Assembly (NCBI RefSeq): GCF_036826855.1
Contig: NZ_CP104578.1
Location: forward strand, 6,173,501-6,237,500
Length of the DNA stretch: 64,000 nt
From: Streptomyces sp. SJL17-4
GTDB taxonomy: Bacteria > Actinomycetota > Actinomycetes > Streptomycetales > Streptomycetaceae
Reading direction: 5' to 3'
This document shows positions 39,151 to 47,285 of this stretch, in pieces. A program made the position numbers and the translations under genes. The notes beneath the pieces were generated by a model. It searched no databases. It saw nothing but the letters and a program-made list of their open reading frames with translations, and was not told the origin of the DNA. Positions within the stretch are counted from its first letter, which is position 1, and the number at the start of each line of letters is the position of its first letter.

Positions 39151-39967
39151 CCTCCGGGTTCAGCAGCCGCATCCCGCCCATCAGTTCGCGCAGGCACCGG
39201 ACCGCGAGCTCCGCCGGAGCGCCCTCGCCCCGTGCCGGCGCGTCCGTCTCCGCCCAGCTCTCCAGCGCGATCCTGATCGCGTCCGTGGCAGCCGCCGCCG
39301 CGAGCCGTACCTCCAGCGGGTCCGCGCCCGCCCCCGCGAGCCCGGCGACGACCTCGCGCAGCCGCTCCTCCGACTCCTGGTTGACCCGGTACCAGACGGC
39401 CCGCAGCGCCGGGTCCTCGGCGGCCGCGCGCAGCAGTCCGCGCGTCCAGCGCAGCCCTTCCTCGGCCGCCGCGTCCATGGGCGTCAGCGAGGCGGCGATC
39501 GAGCGTTCCAGGGCCTCGGGCAGCCCCGCGCCCGGTTCCGCGGTGGCATCTGCGGCGCCCCCGGCCGTCACGGCGCCCCCGGCCCTCACGGCGCCCCCGG
39601 CTGTCACGGCGCCCCCGGCCCTCACGGCGCCCCCGGCTGTCACGGCGTCCGCGGCCCTCACGGCGCCCCCGGCCGTCGCGGAGCTCGCCGCCGTCGCCGT
39701 CGCCGTCGCCGCGAGGAGTTCGCGCCAGCGGTCGCCGCCGCCCGCGAGGAGCGGGGCCACGGCGTCCTGCTTGGAGCGGAAGTACCGGTAGAAGGTGCGC
39801 AGCGCGACCCCGGCCCGCAGGGCGATGTCCTCGGCCGTGGTGCCGTCGGGGCCGTGCTCGGTGAAGAGCTCGGCGGCGGCGCGCGCGATGTCCAGCTGGG
39901 TGGCGGCCTTGCGGCGCTCCGTCAGCGTCCGGGTGGGGGGCGTGGCGCCCTCGGGCTTGGTGCTCAC
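39122..39967 (-). CDS. TetR-family regulator with a tandem-repeat linker
   Basis: 281 residues. The HTH is TTAEDIALRAGVALRTFYRYFRSKQDAV (about 43-70). Between the DNA-binding and ligand domains is a 42-residue insert of seven six-residue repeats (AVTAGG / AVRAGG), unusual in TetR proteins. GTG 39967 lies 7 bases after a minus-strand TACGCT box embedded in a perfect palindrome, so it is probably leaderless and autoregulated. The divergent SDR gene 150 bases away is the likely target. Confidence 0.88.
   Translation of the reverse strand: MSTKPEGATPPTRTLTERRKAATQLDIARAAAELFTEHGPDGTTAEDIALRAGVALRTFYRYFRSKQDAVAPLLAGGGDRWRELLAATATATAASSATAGGAVRAADAVTAGGAVRAGGAVTAGGAVRAGGAVTAGGAADATAEPGAGLPEALERSIAASLTPMDAAAEEGLRWTRGLLRAAAEDPALRAVWYRVNQESEERLREVVAGLAGAGADPLEVRLAAAAATDAIRIALESWAETDAPARGEGAPAELAVRCLRELMGGMRLLNPEVSRGSATGP
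39554..39679 (-). repeat. Seven 18-bp tandem repeats inside the TetR gene
   Basis: Units GGCGCCCCCGGCYSTCAC begin at 39554 and every 18 bases to 39662. They alternate between two variants (CTGTCAC, CCCTCAC), and the sixth and seventh have extra changes. All are in frame. Confidence 0.95.
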
Positions 39968-39982
39968 CGTACGAAGCGTACG
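39968..39982 (-). promoter_or_regulatory. Palindromic operator over the TetR -10 box
   Basis: CGTACG-AAG-CGTACG is a perfect 6+3+6 inverted repeat directly next to the GTG start. The -10 (TACGCT, 39975-39980 minus) lies inside it, so bound repressor would shut off the gene's own promoter. Confidence 0.6.
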
Positions 39983-40016
39983 CCCGCGACCGCCCTCGGT
40001 GCATTTCGTGCAGCTA

Positions 40017-40031
40017 TGGCAAAACGTGCCA
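40017..40031. promoter_or_regulatory. Inverted repeat upstream of the SDR gene
   Basis: TGGCA-aaacg-TGCCA (5+5+5) lies between the divergent TetR and SDR genes, about 90 bases before the SDR start. Its sequence differs from the TetR-proximal palindrome. Confidence 0.45.
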
Positions 40032-40119
40032 CTTGGGCGTACGGTGGCGACATTCCCCGGGAACCGCAGACGTCCCGGAAGCAGGATTCCCGGAAGCTCG
40101 ACATCGAGAGGTTGCCGCC

Positions 40120-40914
40120 ATGAACCAGCTGACCCGTTACGAAGGACGCCGTGCCCTCATCACCGGCGGCGGCTCCGGCATCGGCCAGGCCACCGTCCTG
40201 CGCGTGCTCGCCGAGGGCGGCCGGGTCGTCGCCGCCGACATCAGCGAGGAAGGCCTCAAGGACACCGTCGCCAAGGCCGGCGACGCCGCAGACCGCCTGA
40301 CCACCGTCGTCCTGAACGTCGCCGACGAGGCCTCCGTGCGCGCCGGCGTCGCCGCCGCCGTCGAGGCGCTCGGCGGCCTGGACGTCCTGGTCAACGCCGC
40401 CGGCATCCTGCGTTCCTCGCACACCCACGAGACGAGCCTCGACTCCTTCGAGCAGGTGATACGGATCAACCTCACGGGCACGTTCCTGATGATCCGCGAG
40501 GCGGTCCCCGCGCTTCTGGAGGGCAACGGCTCCGCCGTCGTGAACTTCTCCTCCACCTCCGCGATGTTCGCGCACCCCTACATGGCGGCCTACGCGGCCA
40601 GCAAGGGCGGCATCCAGTCCATGACCCACGCGCTCGCCGCCGAGTACGCCAAGCAGGGCATCCGCTTCACCGCCGTCCAGCCCGGCTCCATCTCCTCCGG
40701 AATGACCGACGGCACCGGCGCCAGCCGCCAGAGCGTCGGCCCCGGCCTCCCCGAGGACGCCGACTGGTCCCTCTTCGCGAAGCTCGCCCCCGCCCTCGGG
40801 CAGGGTTTCGCGGGCCCCGAGACCGTCGCGGGCGTCGTCGCGATGCTGGCGTCCGAGGACGGGAAGTTCATCACCGGCACCGAGGTCCGCATCGACGGCG
40901 GCACGCACTTCTGA
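40120..40914 (+). CDS. Short-chain dehydrogenase/reductase (classical SDR)
   Basis: 264 residues. TGGGSGIG (cofactor loop, about 15-22), NAAG (about 93-96), a catalytic Ser in NFSSTSAM and YAASK (Tyr/Lys, about 157-161) are all present. Asp at the end of strand two (AADIS) suggests NAD rather than NADP. A ketone/alcohol oxidoreductase, substrate unknown. ATG 40120 follows GAGAGG. Probably controlled by the divergent TetR. Confidence 0.92.
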   Translation: MNQLTRYEGRRALITGGGSGIGQATVLRVLAEGGRVVAADISEEGLKDTVAKAGDAADRLTTVVLNVADEASVRAGVAAAVEALGGLDVLVNAAGILRSSHTHETSLDSFEQVIRINLTGTFLMIREAVPALLEGNGSAVVNFSSTSAMFAHPYMAAYAASKGGIQSMTHALAAEYAKQGIRFTAVQPGSISSGMTDGTGASRQSVGPGLPEDADWSLFAKLAPALGQGFAGPETVAGVVAMLASEDGKFITGTEVRIDGGTHF

Positions 40915-40943
40915 CGAGCGCGCCCTTCCCCCGGGATCGCGCG

Positions 40944-41465
40944 CTACGTCGTCCCGAAGCGCTCCCAGAGCCGGGGGAAGCGGGCCGCGAGGACCTTGTC
41001 GTCCTCCAGGTCGAACGGGGCTCCCAGCGGCTCCCCGCCCGGCATCGGAATGCCCAGGTCCGGGGTCTCGGCGCCGGTCAGCTGCTCGTACGCCTCGTCC
41101 GCCGCGAAACCGATCTCCTCGCCGTCCCCGTCGATCTCCAGGTCGAAGTCGCCGAGCAGTTCCGCGAGCGCGTCGGGATCGTGCACCGCGCCCTCGTACA
41201 CCTCACGGCCCTGGCCGATGAGCCAGCAGCGGAACGAGTCGAAGGTCTCGTCGCCGGCCCCGTCGAAGAGCACCGCCGCCGCGCCCCACAGATCCCAGAG
41301 GTACGCGCGGTTGTAGCGGGCCTCGAAATGGCGTGCGTAGTCGAGCACGGAGTCGGGGTCCAGCCGGGTCAGCCGTTCCACGAGCAGGTCGGCCTGTTCC
41401 TCGGGGTCGCCCTCGGCGTCCTCGCGGCTGGCATCGATGATCTCCCAGAACTCCGTCTCGTCCAT
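40944..41465 (-). CDS. DUF4240-domain protein
   Basis: 173 residues starting MDETEFWEIID. The DUF4240 signature (FWEIIDASR..., YNRAYLWDLWGAAAVLFDGAGDETFDSFRCWLIGQGREVYEGAVHDPDALAEL) is clear. Acidic, soluble, of unknown function; proteins of this family recur in Streptomyces and may be immunity- or regulation-related. No toxin is adjacent. Confidence 0.85.
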   Translation of the reverse strand: MDETEFWEIIDASREDAEGDPEEQADLLVERLTRLDPDSVLDYARHFEARYNRAYLWDLWGAAAVLFDGAGDETFDSFRCWLIGQGREVYEGAVHDPDALAELLGDFDLEIDGDGEEIGFAADEAYEQLTGAETPDLGIPMPGGEPLGAPFDLEDDKVLAARFPRLWERFGTT

Positions 41466-41564
41466 CACGGGACCAGCATCGTGGTTCGGGGGGTGCGACG
41501 CACCCGGAAAACCCGAAATGAATCCAGACAGAAGATGTCGTACTTTCCTGCGAGTCTGATGCGC

Positions 41565-42503
41565 ATGACGACGGAGAAGAACGGGACGAACCAGACGAAC
41601 AGCCTGCGCGGACGGATCTGCCTGGTCGCCGGGGCGACCCGGGGCGCCGGACGGGGCATCGCCGTCCAGCTCGGCGCGGCCGGAGCGACGGTGTACGTCA
41701 CCGGGCGGACCACCCGCGAGAAGCTCAGCGAGGTCGGCCGGTCCACCGAGACCATCGAGGAGACCGCCGAACTGGTGACGGCCGCCGGAGGCGAGGGCAT
41801 CGCCGTCCCCACCGACCACCTGGAGGTCGAGCAGGTGAAGGCACTGGTCGACCGGATCGACCGGGAGCACGGGCGGCTCGACGTCCTCGTGAACGACGTG
41901 TGGGGCGGCGAGCACCTCCTCGCCTTCGGCAAGAAGACCTGGGAGAACGACCTCACCGGCGGCCTGCGGATGCTGGAGCTCGGGGTACGGACGCACGCCA
42001 TCACCTCCCACACCGCGATCCCGCTGCTCATCCGGAACAGGGGCGGCCTCGTCGTCGAGATCACCGACGGCACGTCCGAGTACAACGGCACCCGCTTCCG
42101 CGAGAACCTCTTCTACGACCTCGCCAAGAACGCCCCGATCCGGATGGCCTTCGGCCTCGGCAAGGAACTGGAGGAGTACGGCGGCACGGCGGTCTCCGTC
42201 ACCCCCGGCTGGCTCAGGTCCGAGCAGATGCTCGCCGGGTTCGGCGTCACCGAGGAGAACTGGCGCGACGCCGTCGCGAAGATCCCGGACTTCGCGATCG
42301 CCGAGTCACCGGTGTACGTGGGGCGGGCGGTCGCCGCTCTCGCCGCCGACCCCGACCGGCACCGCTGGAACGGGCAGTCGCTGTCGAGCGGACAGCTGGC
42401 GGGGGAGTACGGCTTCACGGACGCGGACGGCTCGCGGCCGGACGCCTGGGGCTTCATCCTCGCCGGCGAGACGGGAAAGCCGGACGTGACCGACTACCGG
42501 TAG
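41565..42503 (+). CDS. SDR-family oxidoreductase (atypical)
   Basis: 312 residues. The cofactor loop AGATRGAGRGIA and VTGRTTRE (Arg after strand two favours NADP) are SDR-like; the usual NAG is replaced by NDVWGG, and the Tyr-x-x-x-Lys motif appears as FYDLAK (about 180-185). After that the chain is longer than classical SDRs, with GVTEENWRDAVAKIPDF and SGQLAGEYGFTD. ATG 41565 is chosen; two upstream in-frame ATGs exist (41534 region, 41559) without ribosome sites. Ends 10 bases inside the convergent WYL regulator. Confidence 0.85.
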   Translation: MTTEKNGTNQTNSLRGRICLVAGATRGAGRGIAVQLGAAGATVYVTGRTTREKLSEVGRSTETIEETAELVTAAGGEGIAVPTDHLEVEQVKALVDRIDREHGRLDVLVNDVWGGEHLLAFGKKTWENDLTGGLRMLELGVRTHAITSHTAIPLLIRNRGGLVVEITDGTSEYNGTRFRENLFYDLAKNAPIRMAFGLGKELEEYGGTAVSVTPGWLRSEQMLAGFGVTEENWRDAVAKIPDFAIAESPVYVGRAVAALAADPDRHRWNGQSLSSGQLAGEYGFTDADGSRPDAWGFILAGETGKPDVTDYR

Positions 42504-43456
42504 AGCCCGGCGAGCGCGCGGGCCGCCTCCTCGAAGCGGGCCCGCAGGGAGGCCGGGGCCAGCACCTCGGCCTCCGCGCCGAGCGCGAGCAGCTGGGAGA
42601 AGGCGACCTCCTCGCTCTCCACCGGGAGCGTCGCCGTCACCCGGCCGTCCGGGTCCCGCGTCCCCGCCGCGAGCGCCTCCTCGGCGGCCGCGCGGTCCGT
42701 CACGTACGGCAGTCTCCGGGCCCCCGCCTCCGAGAGCCGTACGACGACCTCGGCGCGCAGGATCGACCGGGCGAACTCCGCCGCGCGCGCGGCCCAGAAC
42801 TCCGGCAGGGCGAACTCCTCGTCCCGTACGAAGCGCTCCGCGGAGAGTGCGACGGCCGCGAAGCGGTCCACCCGGTAGGTGCGGAACGCCGTACCGGACC
42901 GCGCGCACAGGTACCAGACGCCCGCCTTCAGGACGAGGCCGTACGGGGCGAGCTCGCGGTCCACCTCACGGTCACCGCGCCGGTAGCGGGCCGAGACCAT
43001 CCGGTCGTCCCAGACCGCCCGCGCGATCGGCGGCAGCATCTCCGGGGTCTCCGGCTCCTGGTACCAGCCCGGCGCGTCGAGCAGAAAGCGCTGCGCCACC
43101 GAGTCCGGGGCGTCCCGCAGCGAGGGCAGCAGCGCCGCGGAGACCTTCAGCCGGGCCGCCGACGCCGCGTCCTCCAGACCCATGTCCCGCAGCGCGCCGG
43201 GCAGTCCGGACAGGAACAGCGCCTCGGCCTCGCCGCGCGCCAGGCCCGTGAGCCGCGTGCGGTAGCCGCCGACGAGCCGGTACCCACCGGCCCTGCCCCG
43301 GTCCGCATACACCGGAACCCCCGCCTCCGAGAGGGCGAGGGCATCGCGGGTGATGGTGCGCTCCGACACCTCGAGCTCGGCGGCGAGTTCGGCCGCCGTC
43401 ATCGAAGGACGGGACTGGAGCAGGAGGACCATCTTGATCAGCCGGGCGGCGCGCAT
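42494..43456 (-). CDS. YafY-type HTH/WYL-domain transcriptional regulator
   Basis: 320 residues. The N-terminal winged helix (MTAAELAAELEVSERTITRDALALSEAGVPVYADRGRAGGYRL) is followed by a WYL domain (RYRRGDREVDRELAPYGLVLKAGVWYLCARSG, about 160-200) and a WCX-like C-terminus. WYL domains bind ligands or nucleic acid and often control DNA-damage or defence genes. The neighbour SDR, tail to tail, is not an obvious target. Its promoter faces the aceE 3' end. Confidence 0.9.
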   Translation of the reverse strand: MRAARLIKMVLLLQSRPSMTAAELAAELEVSERTITRDALALSEAGVPVYADRGRAGGYRLVGGYRTRLTGLARGEAEALFLSGLPGALRDMGLEDAASAARLKVSAALLPSLRDAPDSVAQRFLLDAPGWYQEPETPEMLPPIARAVWDDRMVSARYRRGDREVDRELAPYGLVLKAGVWYLCARSGTAFRTYRVDRFAAVALSAERFVRDEEFALPEFWAARAAEFARSILRAEVVVRLSEAGARRLPYVTDRAAAEEALAAGTRDPDGRVTATLPVESEEVAFSQLLALGAEAEVLAPASLRARFEEAARALAGLYR

Positions 43457-43497
43457 GAACCCATCATGCGCGCCCGCACCGACAACCGGGCAAGGGC

Positions 43498-46203
43498 CTA
43501 CAGGCCGTAGCGCTCGCGCGCCTCCTTCACGGCCGAGGCGGGGACCTCGCCGCGGCGGGCGAGCTGCGCGAGGGCCGCGACGACGATCGACTGGGCGTCG
43601 ACACCGAAGTGGCGGCGGGCCGCGTCACGGGTGTCCGAGAGGCCGAAGCCATCGGCGCCCAGCGAGGACCAGTCCTGCTCGACCCACTGCGCGATCTGGT
43701 CCGGGACCTGACGCATGTAGTCGGAGACCGCGAGGACCGGGGACTCGATGCCTTCCAGCGCCTTGCGGATGTACGGCACCTGCTCCTCGCCGCGCAGCAG
43801 CGCCGCGTCCGCCTCCAGGGCGTCGCGCCGCAGCTCCGTCCAGGAGGTCGCGGACCACACGTCGGCGCCCACGCCCCACTCGGCGGCGAGCAGCTTCTGC
43901 GCCTCCAGGGCCCAGTGGATGGCCGTACCGGAGGAGAGGAGCTGGATGCGCGAGGCGTTCGCGGGGAGGTCGAGGCCCGCGGACTCCGCCGTGTTGAAGC
44001 GGTAGAGGCCCTTGACGATGCCCTCGTCGATGCCGGCCGGCTTGGCGGGCTGCGGCATCGGCTCGTTGTAGACGGTGAGGTAGTAGAAGACGTTCTGGTC
44101 CTCGCCCTCGGCGGCCTCGCCGTACATCCGGCGCAGACCCTCCTTGACGATGGCCGCGACCTCGTAGGCGAACGCCGGGTCGTACGTCAGCGCCGCCGGG
44201 TTGGTGGCCGCGATCACCGGCGAGTGGCCGTCGGCGTGCTGCAGACCCTCACCCGTCAGGGTCGTACGGCCCGCGGTGGCACCGACGAGGAAGCCGCGGC
44301 CGAGCTGGTCGCCGAGCTGCCACATCTGGTCGGCGGTCCGCTGCCAGCCGAACATCGAGTAGAAGATGTAGAACGGGATCATCGCCTCGCCGTGCGTGGA
44401 GTACGCGGTGGAAGCGGCGATGAAGTCGGCCATCGAACCGGCCTCGGTGATCCCCTCGTTGAGGATCTGGCCGTTGACGGCCTCCTTGTAGTACATCAGC
44501 TGGTCGCGGTCGACCGGCTCGTACGTCTGGCCCTTCGGCGAGTAGATGCCGAGCGACGGGAACAGCGACTCCATACCGAAGGTACGGGCCTCGTCCGGGA
44601 CGATCGGGACCCAGCGCTTGCCGGTCTCCTTGTCACGGATGAGGTCCTTGACCAGGCGGACGAAGGCCATCGTGGTCGCCATCGACTGCGCGCCGGAGCC
44701 CTTGTCGAAGGCGGTGAAGGCCTTCTCGGCCGGGGCCGGCAGCGGGGCGATCGCGTGGGTACGACGGGCCGGGGCCGGACCGCCGAGCGCCGCGCGGCGC
44801 TCCTGGAGGTAGCGGACCTCGGGGGAGTCGGCGCCGGGGTGGCCGTACGGCACCTGGCCGTCGGCGAACTGCGCGTCCGAGATGGGCAGTTCAAGAAGGT
44901 CACGCATGTTCTTGAACTCGTCGTTCGTGAGCTTCTTCATCTGGTGGTTCGCGTTCTTCGACGCGAAGCCCTCACCGAGGGTGAAGCCCTTGACGGTCTG
45001 CGCGAGGATGACCGTCGGCGCGCCCTTGAACTCGACGGCGGCCTTGTACGCGGCGTACACCTTGCGCGGCTCGTGGCCACCGCGCGAGAGGTGGAAGCAC
45101 TCCAGGATCTTGTCGTCGCTCAGCAGCTGCGCCATCGCGACGAGCGCCGGGTCCTTGCCGAAGAAGTCCTGGCGGATGTAGGCGGCGTCGCGGGTCTGGT
45201 ACGTCTGGACCTGCGCGTCCGGCACCTCACGGAGGCGGCGGACGAGGGCGCCGGTGGTGTCGAGCGCGAACAGCTCGTCCCAGGCGTTGCCCCACAGCGA
45301 CTTCACGACGTTCCAGCCGGCGCCGCGGAACTGGGCCTCCAGCTCCTGCACGATCTTGAAGTTGGCGCGGACCGGGCCGTCGAGGCGCTGCAGGTTGCAG
45401 TTGATGACGAAGGTCAGGTTGTCCAGACCCTCGCGGGCGGCCAGGGCGAGGGCAGCGGTCGACTCGGGCTCGTCCATCTCGCCGTCACCGAGGAACGCCC
45501 ACACGTGCGAGGCGGAGACGTCCTTGATGGCGCGGTTGGTCAGGTAGCGGTTGAAGCGCGCCTGGTAGATCGCGGAGAGCGGGCCCAGACCCATGGAGAC
45601 GGTCGGGAACTCCCACAGCCAGGGCAGGCGGCGCGGGTGCGGGTAGGAGGGCAGACCGTTGCCGCCGGACTCCTGCCGGAAGTTGTCGAGGTGGGCCTCG
45701 TTCAGGCGCCCGTCCAGGAACGCGCGGGCGTAGATGCCCGGGGCGGCGTGACCCTGGATGTAGAGCTGGTCGCCGGAACCGTCGGCTTCCTTGCCCTTGA
45801 AGAAGTGGTTGAAGCCGGTCTCGTACAGCCAGGCGGCCGACGCGAACGTGGCGATGTGACCGCCGACGCCGTACTTCGAGCCGCGGGTGACCATCGCGGC
45901 CGCGTTCCAGCGGTTCCAGGCGGTGATCCGGCGCTCCATGGCCTCGTCGCCGTCGAAGGCGGCGCCCGTCGGCTCGGCGGAGGTCGGGATGGTGTTGACG
46001 TAGTCCGTCTCCAGCAGCTTGGGCAGGGCCAGGCCCGCGCCCTCGGCGTGCTGGAGCGTACGGCGCATCAGGTAGGCGGCCCGGTGGGGGCCGGCGGCCT
46101 TGGTGACGGCGTCCAGGGAGGCCGCCCACTCGGCGGTCTCCTCGGTGTCACGGTCCGGGAGCTGGTCGAGCTCGCTCGGAATCTTGCCTACGGGATCGGT
46201 CAT
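43498..46203 (-). CDS. aceE: Pyruvate dehydrogenase E1 component, homodimeric
   Basis: Thiamine-diphosphate enzyme that decarboxylates pyruvate and acetylates E2 lipoyl groups. 901 residues, the normal length. Visible are GDGEMDEPES (ThDP motif, near 235), HLSRGGHEPRKVYAAY, the C-terminal-half VPIVPDEARTFGMESLFP and YNEPMPQPAKP. ATG 46203 follows GGAAGGCG. It stands alone with its own promoter and a palindrome over the -35 region; E2 and E3 lie upstream on the same strand with a GntR regulator between. The E1p-E2-E3 clustering suggests one complex. Confidence 0.97.
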   Translation of the reverse strand: MTDPVGKIPSELDQLPDRDTEETAEWAASLDAVTKAAGPHRAAYLMRRTLQHAEGAGLALPKLLETDYVNTIPTSAEPTGAAFDGDEAMERRITAWNRWNAAAMVTRGSKYGVGGHIATFASAAWLYETGFNHFFKGKEADGSGDQLYIQGHAAPGIYARAFLDGRLNEAHLDNFRQESGGNGLPSYPHPRRLPWLWEFPTVSMGLGPLSAIYQARFNRYLTNRAIKDVSASHVWAFLGDGEMDEPESTAALALAAREGLDNLTFVINCNLQRLDGPVRANFKIVQELEAQFRGAGWNVVKSLWGNAWDELFALDTTGALVRRLREVPDAQVQTYQTRDAAYIRQDFFGKDPALVAMAQLLSDDKILECFHLSRGGHEPRKVYAAYKAAVEFKGAPTVILAQTVKGFTLGEGFASKNANHQMKKLTNDEFKNMRDLLELPISDAQFADGQVPYGHPGADSPEVRYLQERRAALGGPAPARRTHAIAPLPAPAEKAFTAFDKGSGAQSMATTMAFVRLVKDLIRDKETGKRWVPIVPDEARTFGMESLFPSLGIYSPKGQTYEPVDRDQLMYYKEAVNGQILNEGITEAGSMADFIAASTAYSTHGEAMIPFYIFYSMFGWQRTADQMWQLGDQLGRGFLVGATAGRTTLTGEGLQHADGHSPVIAATNPAALTYDPAFAYEVAAIVKEGLRRMYGEAAEGEDQNVFYYLTVYNEPMPQPAKPAGIDEGIVKGLYRFNTAESAGLDLPANASRIQLLSSGTAIHWALEAQKLLAAEWGVGADVWSATSWTELRRDALEADAALLRGEEQVPYIRKALEGIESPVLAVSDYMRQVPDQIAQWVEQDWSSLGADGFGLSDTRDAARRHFGVDAQSIVVAALAQLARRGEVPASAVKEARERYGL

Positions 46204-46291
46204 GATCGCCGCCTTCCGGACAGGTGGGGGTGGAGATGGGGTGCCTTGTCTGGCAGGACAGGGCGAAGGGCCGGGTAGCGGCCCGCCGAAG

Positions 46292-46321
46292 ACTGTAAAC
46301 CGGCGATCGATGATCGATCAA
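46292..46321 (-). promoter_or_regulatory. aceE promoter with a 15-bp perfect palindrome
   Basis: On the minus strand TTGATC (46316-46321) and TACAGT (46292-46297) are 18 bases apart. GATCGATGATCGATC (46305-46319) is a perfect 7+1+7 palindrome covering the -35 end and the spacer, the position of a repressor site. Confidence 0.65.
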
Positions 46322-46466
46322 AGGGTTGAAGGGGAAAACCTCTTCAGATCGAGAAAGTCGGCACAGGGTGCCGCGAAACGGGGCACCCGGTGCCTTGTTT
46401 TCGCAGGTGAGGGCGGGGAGGAGCCGCTTTCTGAGGGGGTGCGCGCACGAATGAGCGGGCATGAAG

Positions 46467-46496
46467 GAGCGGGCCCGCCGGAGGGTGGGCCCGCTC
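46467..46496 (-). terminator. Terminator of the GntR gene
   Basis: A 13-pair stem (one G-U) 46467-46479 with 46484-46496 and GGAG loop lies 34 bases after the GntR stop. Confidence 0.8.
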
Positions 46497-46530
46497 ACTG
46501 TCCGTGAACTGTCCGTGCCGAAAGAGGGGG

Positions 46531-47154
46531 TCAGGCGCGCGGCGCGCAGCCCAGAACGTGTGCCTTCACCAGCGCGCCGATGTTCGGATCGCCCCGCCGG
46601 AAGGCCTCCACCAGCTCCTGGTGCTCCTCCGCGTACGACTTCTGGACCGTGCCCAGCCAGCGGATCGACAGGGCCGTGAAGACCTCGATGCCGAGCGTCT
46701 CCCAGGTGTGCAGCAGGACGGCGTTCCCCGCCGCCTTCACCAGCTCCCGGTGGAAGGCCACCGTGTGCCGCACCTGGGCCGTGCCGTCGGAGGTCGCGTC
46801 CGCCTCGTACAGGGCCGCCACGTGCGGCTCCAGGGCCGAGCAGTCCGCCGCGAGCCGCCCGGCCGCCAGCTCGGCCGCGATCTGCTCCAGACCGGCGCGT
46901 ACGGGATAGCTCTCCTCCAGGTCGGCGGCGGTCAGATTGCGCACCCGGACGCCCTTGTTCGGCGCCGACTCGATCAGCCGCAGCGACTCCAGCTCGCGCA
47001 GCGCCTCGCGCACGGGCGTCTGGCTGACCTCGAGCTCGGTCGCGATCCGGCGCTCCACGATCCGCTCGCCCGGCTTCCAGCGGCCGCTGACGATCCCCTC
47101 CACGATGTGCTCGCGGATCTGCTCGCGCAGCGAGTGGACGACGGGGACGGTCAT
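46531..47154 (-). CDS. GntR-family regulator, FadR/FCD subfamily
   Basis: 207 residues. The winged helix (ATELEVSQTPVREALRELESLRLIE, about 38-62) is followed by an all-helical FCD domain whose metal ligands are typical: HTVAFHRELV and the C-terminal EEHQELVEAFRRGD. Such regulators bind organic acids. It sits between the E2/E3 genes and aceE, so control of pyruvate or dicarboxylate metabolism is likely. ATG 47154 follows GAGGAG. A pseudo-palindrome upstream suggests autoregulation. Confidence 0.9.
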   Translation of the reverse strand: MTVPVVHSLREQIREHIVEGIVSGRWKPGERIVERRIATELEVSQTPVREALRELESLRLIESAPNKGVRVRNLTAADLEESYPVRAGLEQIAAELAAGRLAADCSALEPHVAALYEADATSDGTAQVRHTVAFHRELVKAAGNAVLLHTWETLGIEVFTALSIRWLGTVQKSYAEEHQELVEAFRRGDPNIGALVKAHVLGCAPRA

Positions 47155-47175
47155 GAAGCGGCTCCTCGGGGAGTG

Positions 47176-47191
47176 TTGACTCTAAAGACAA
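47176..47191 (-). promoter_or_regulatory. Probable GntR operator
   Basis: TTGACTCTAAAGACAA matches its own complement at 12 of 16 positions (TTGnCTnTAnAGnCAA), the form of FCD-GntR operators, and lies about 20-37 bases before the GntR start. Confidence 0.55.
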
Positions 47192-47195
47192 TACG

Positions 47196-47237
47196 GCGGC
47201 GCCCCCGTCCGGAAACACTTCCGGACGGGGGCGCCGC
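47196..47237 (-). terminator. Terminator of the E2 gene
   Basis: A perfect 19-bp stem (47196-47214 with 47219-47237) and 4-base loop lie 48 bases after the E2 stop. Confidence 0.92.
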
Positions 47238-47285
47238 AGGTGAGGCTCGTTACGTTGCCTCGGCGTATGCCTTTCGGCGTACGTC

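Larger units (their letters stand above)
46204..46530. other. 327-base gap upstream of aceE
   Basis: No gene. It holds the aceE promoter with palindrome (46292-46321), a leader of about 85 bases, and the GntR terminator (46467-46496). In between (46330-46450) nothing certain is seen. Confidence 0.7.

Noticed and set aside
41534..41564. Earlier ATG starts for the atypical SDR gene
   Set aside because: In-frame ATGs exist but have no ribosome site, and the protein fold begins after 41565.
43609..46278. An 889-codon open frame antisense to aceE
   Set aside because: Repeated Val-Gly-Asp-Leu style composition and exact cover of a well-conserved gene on the other strand.
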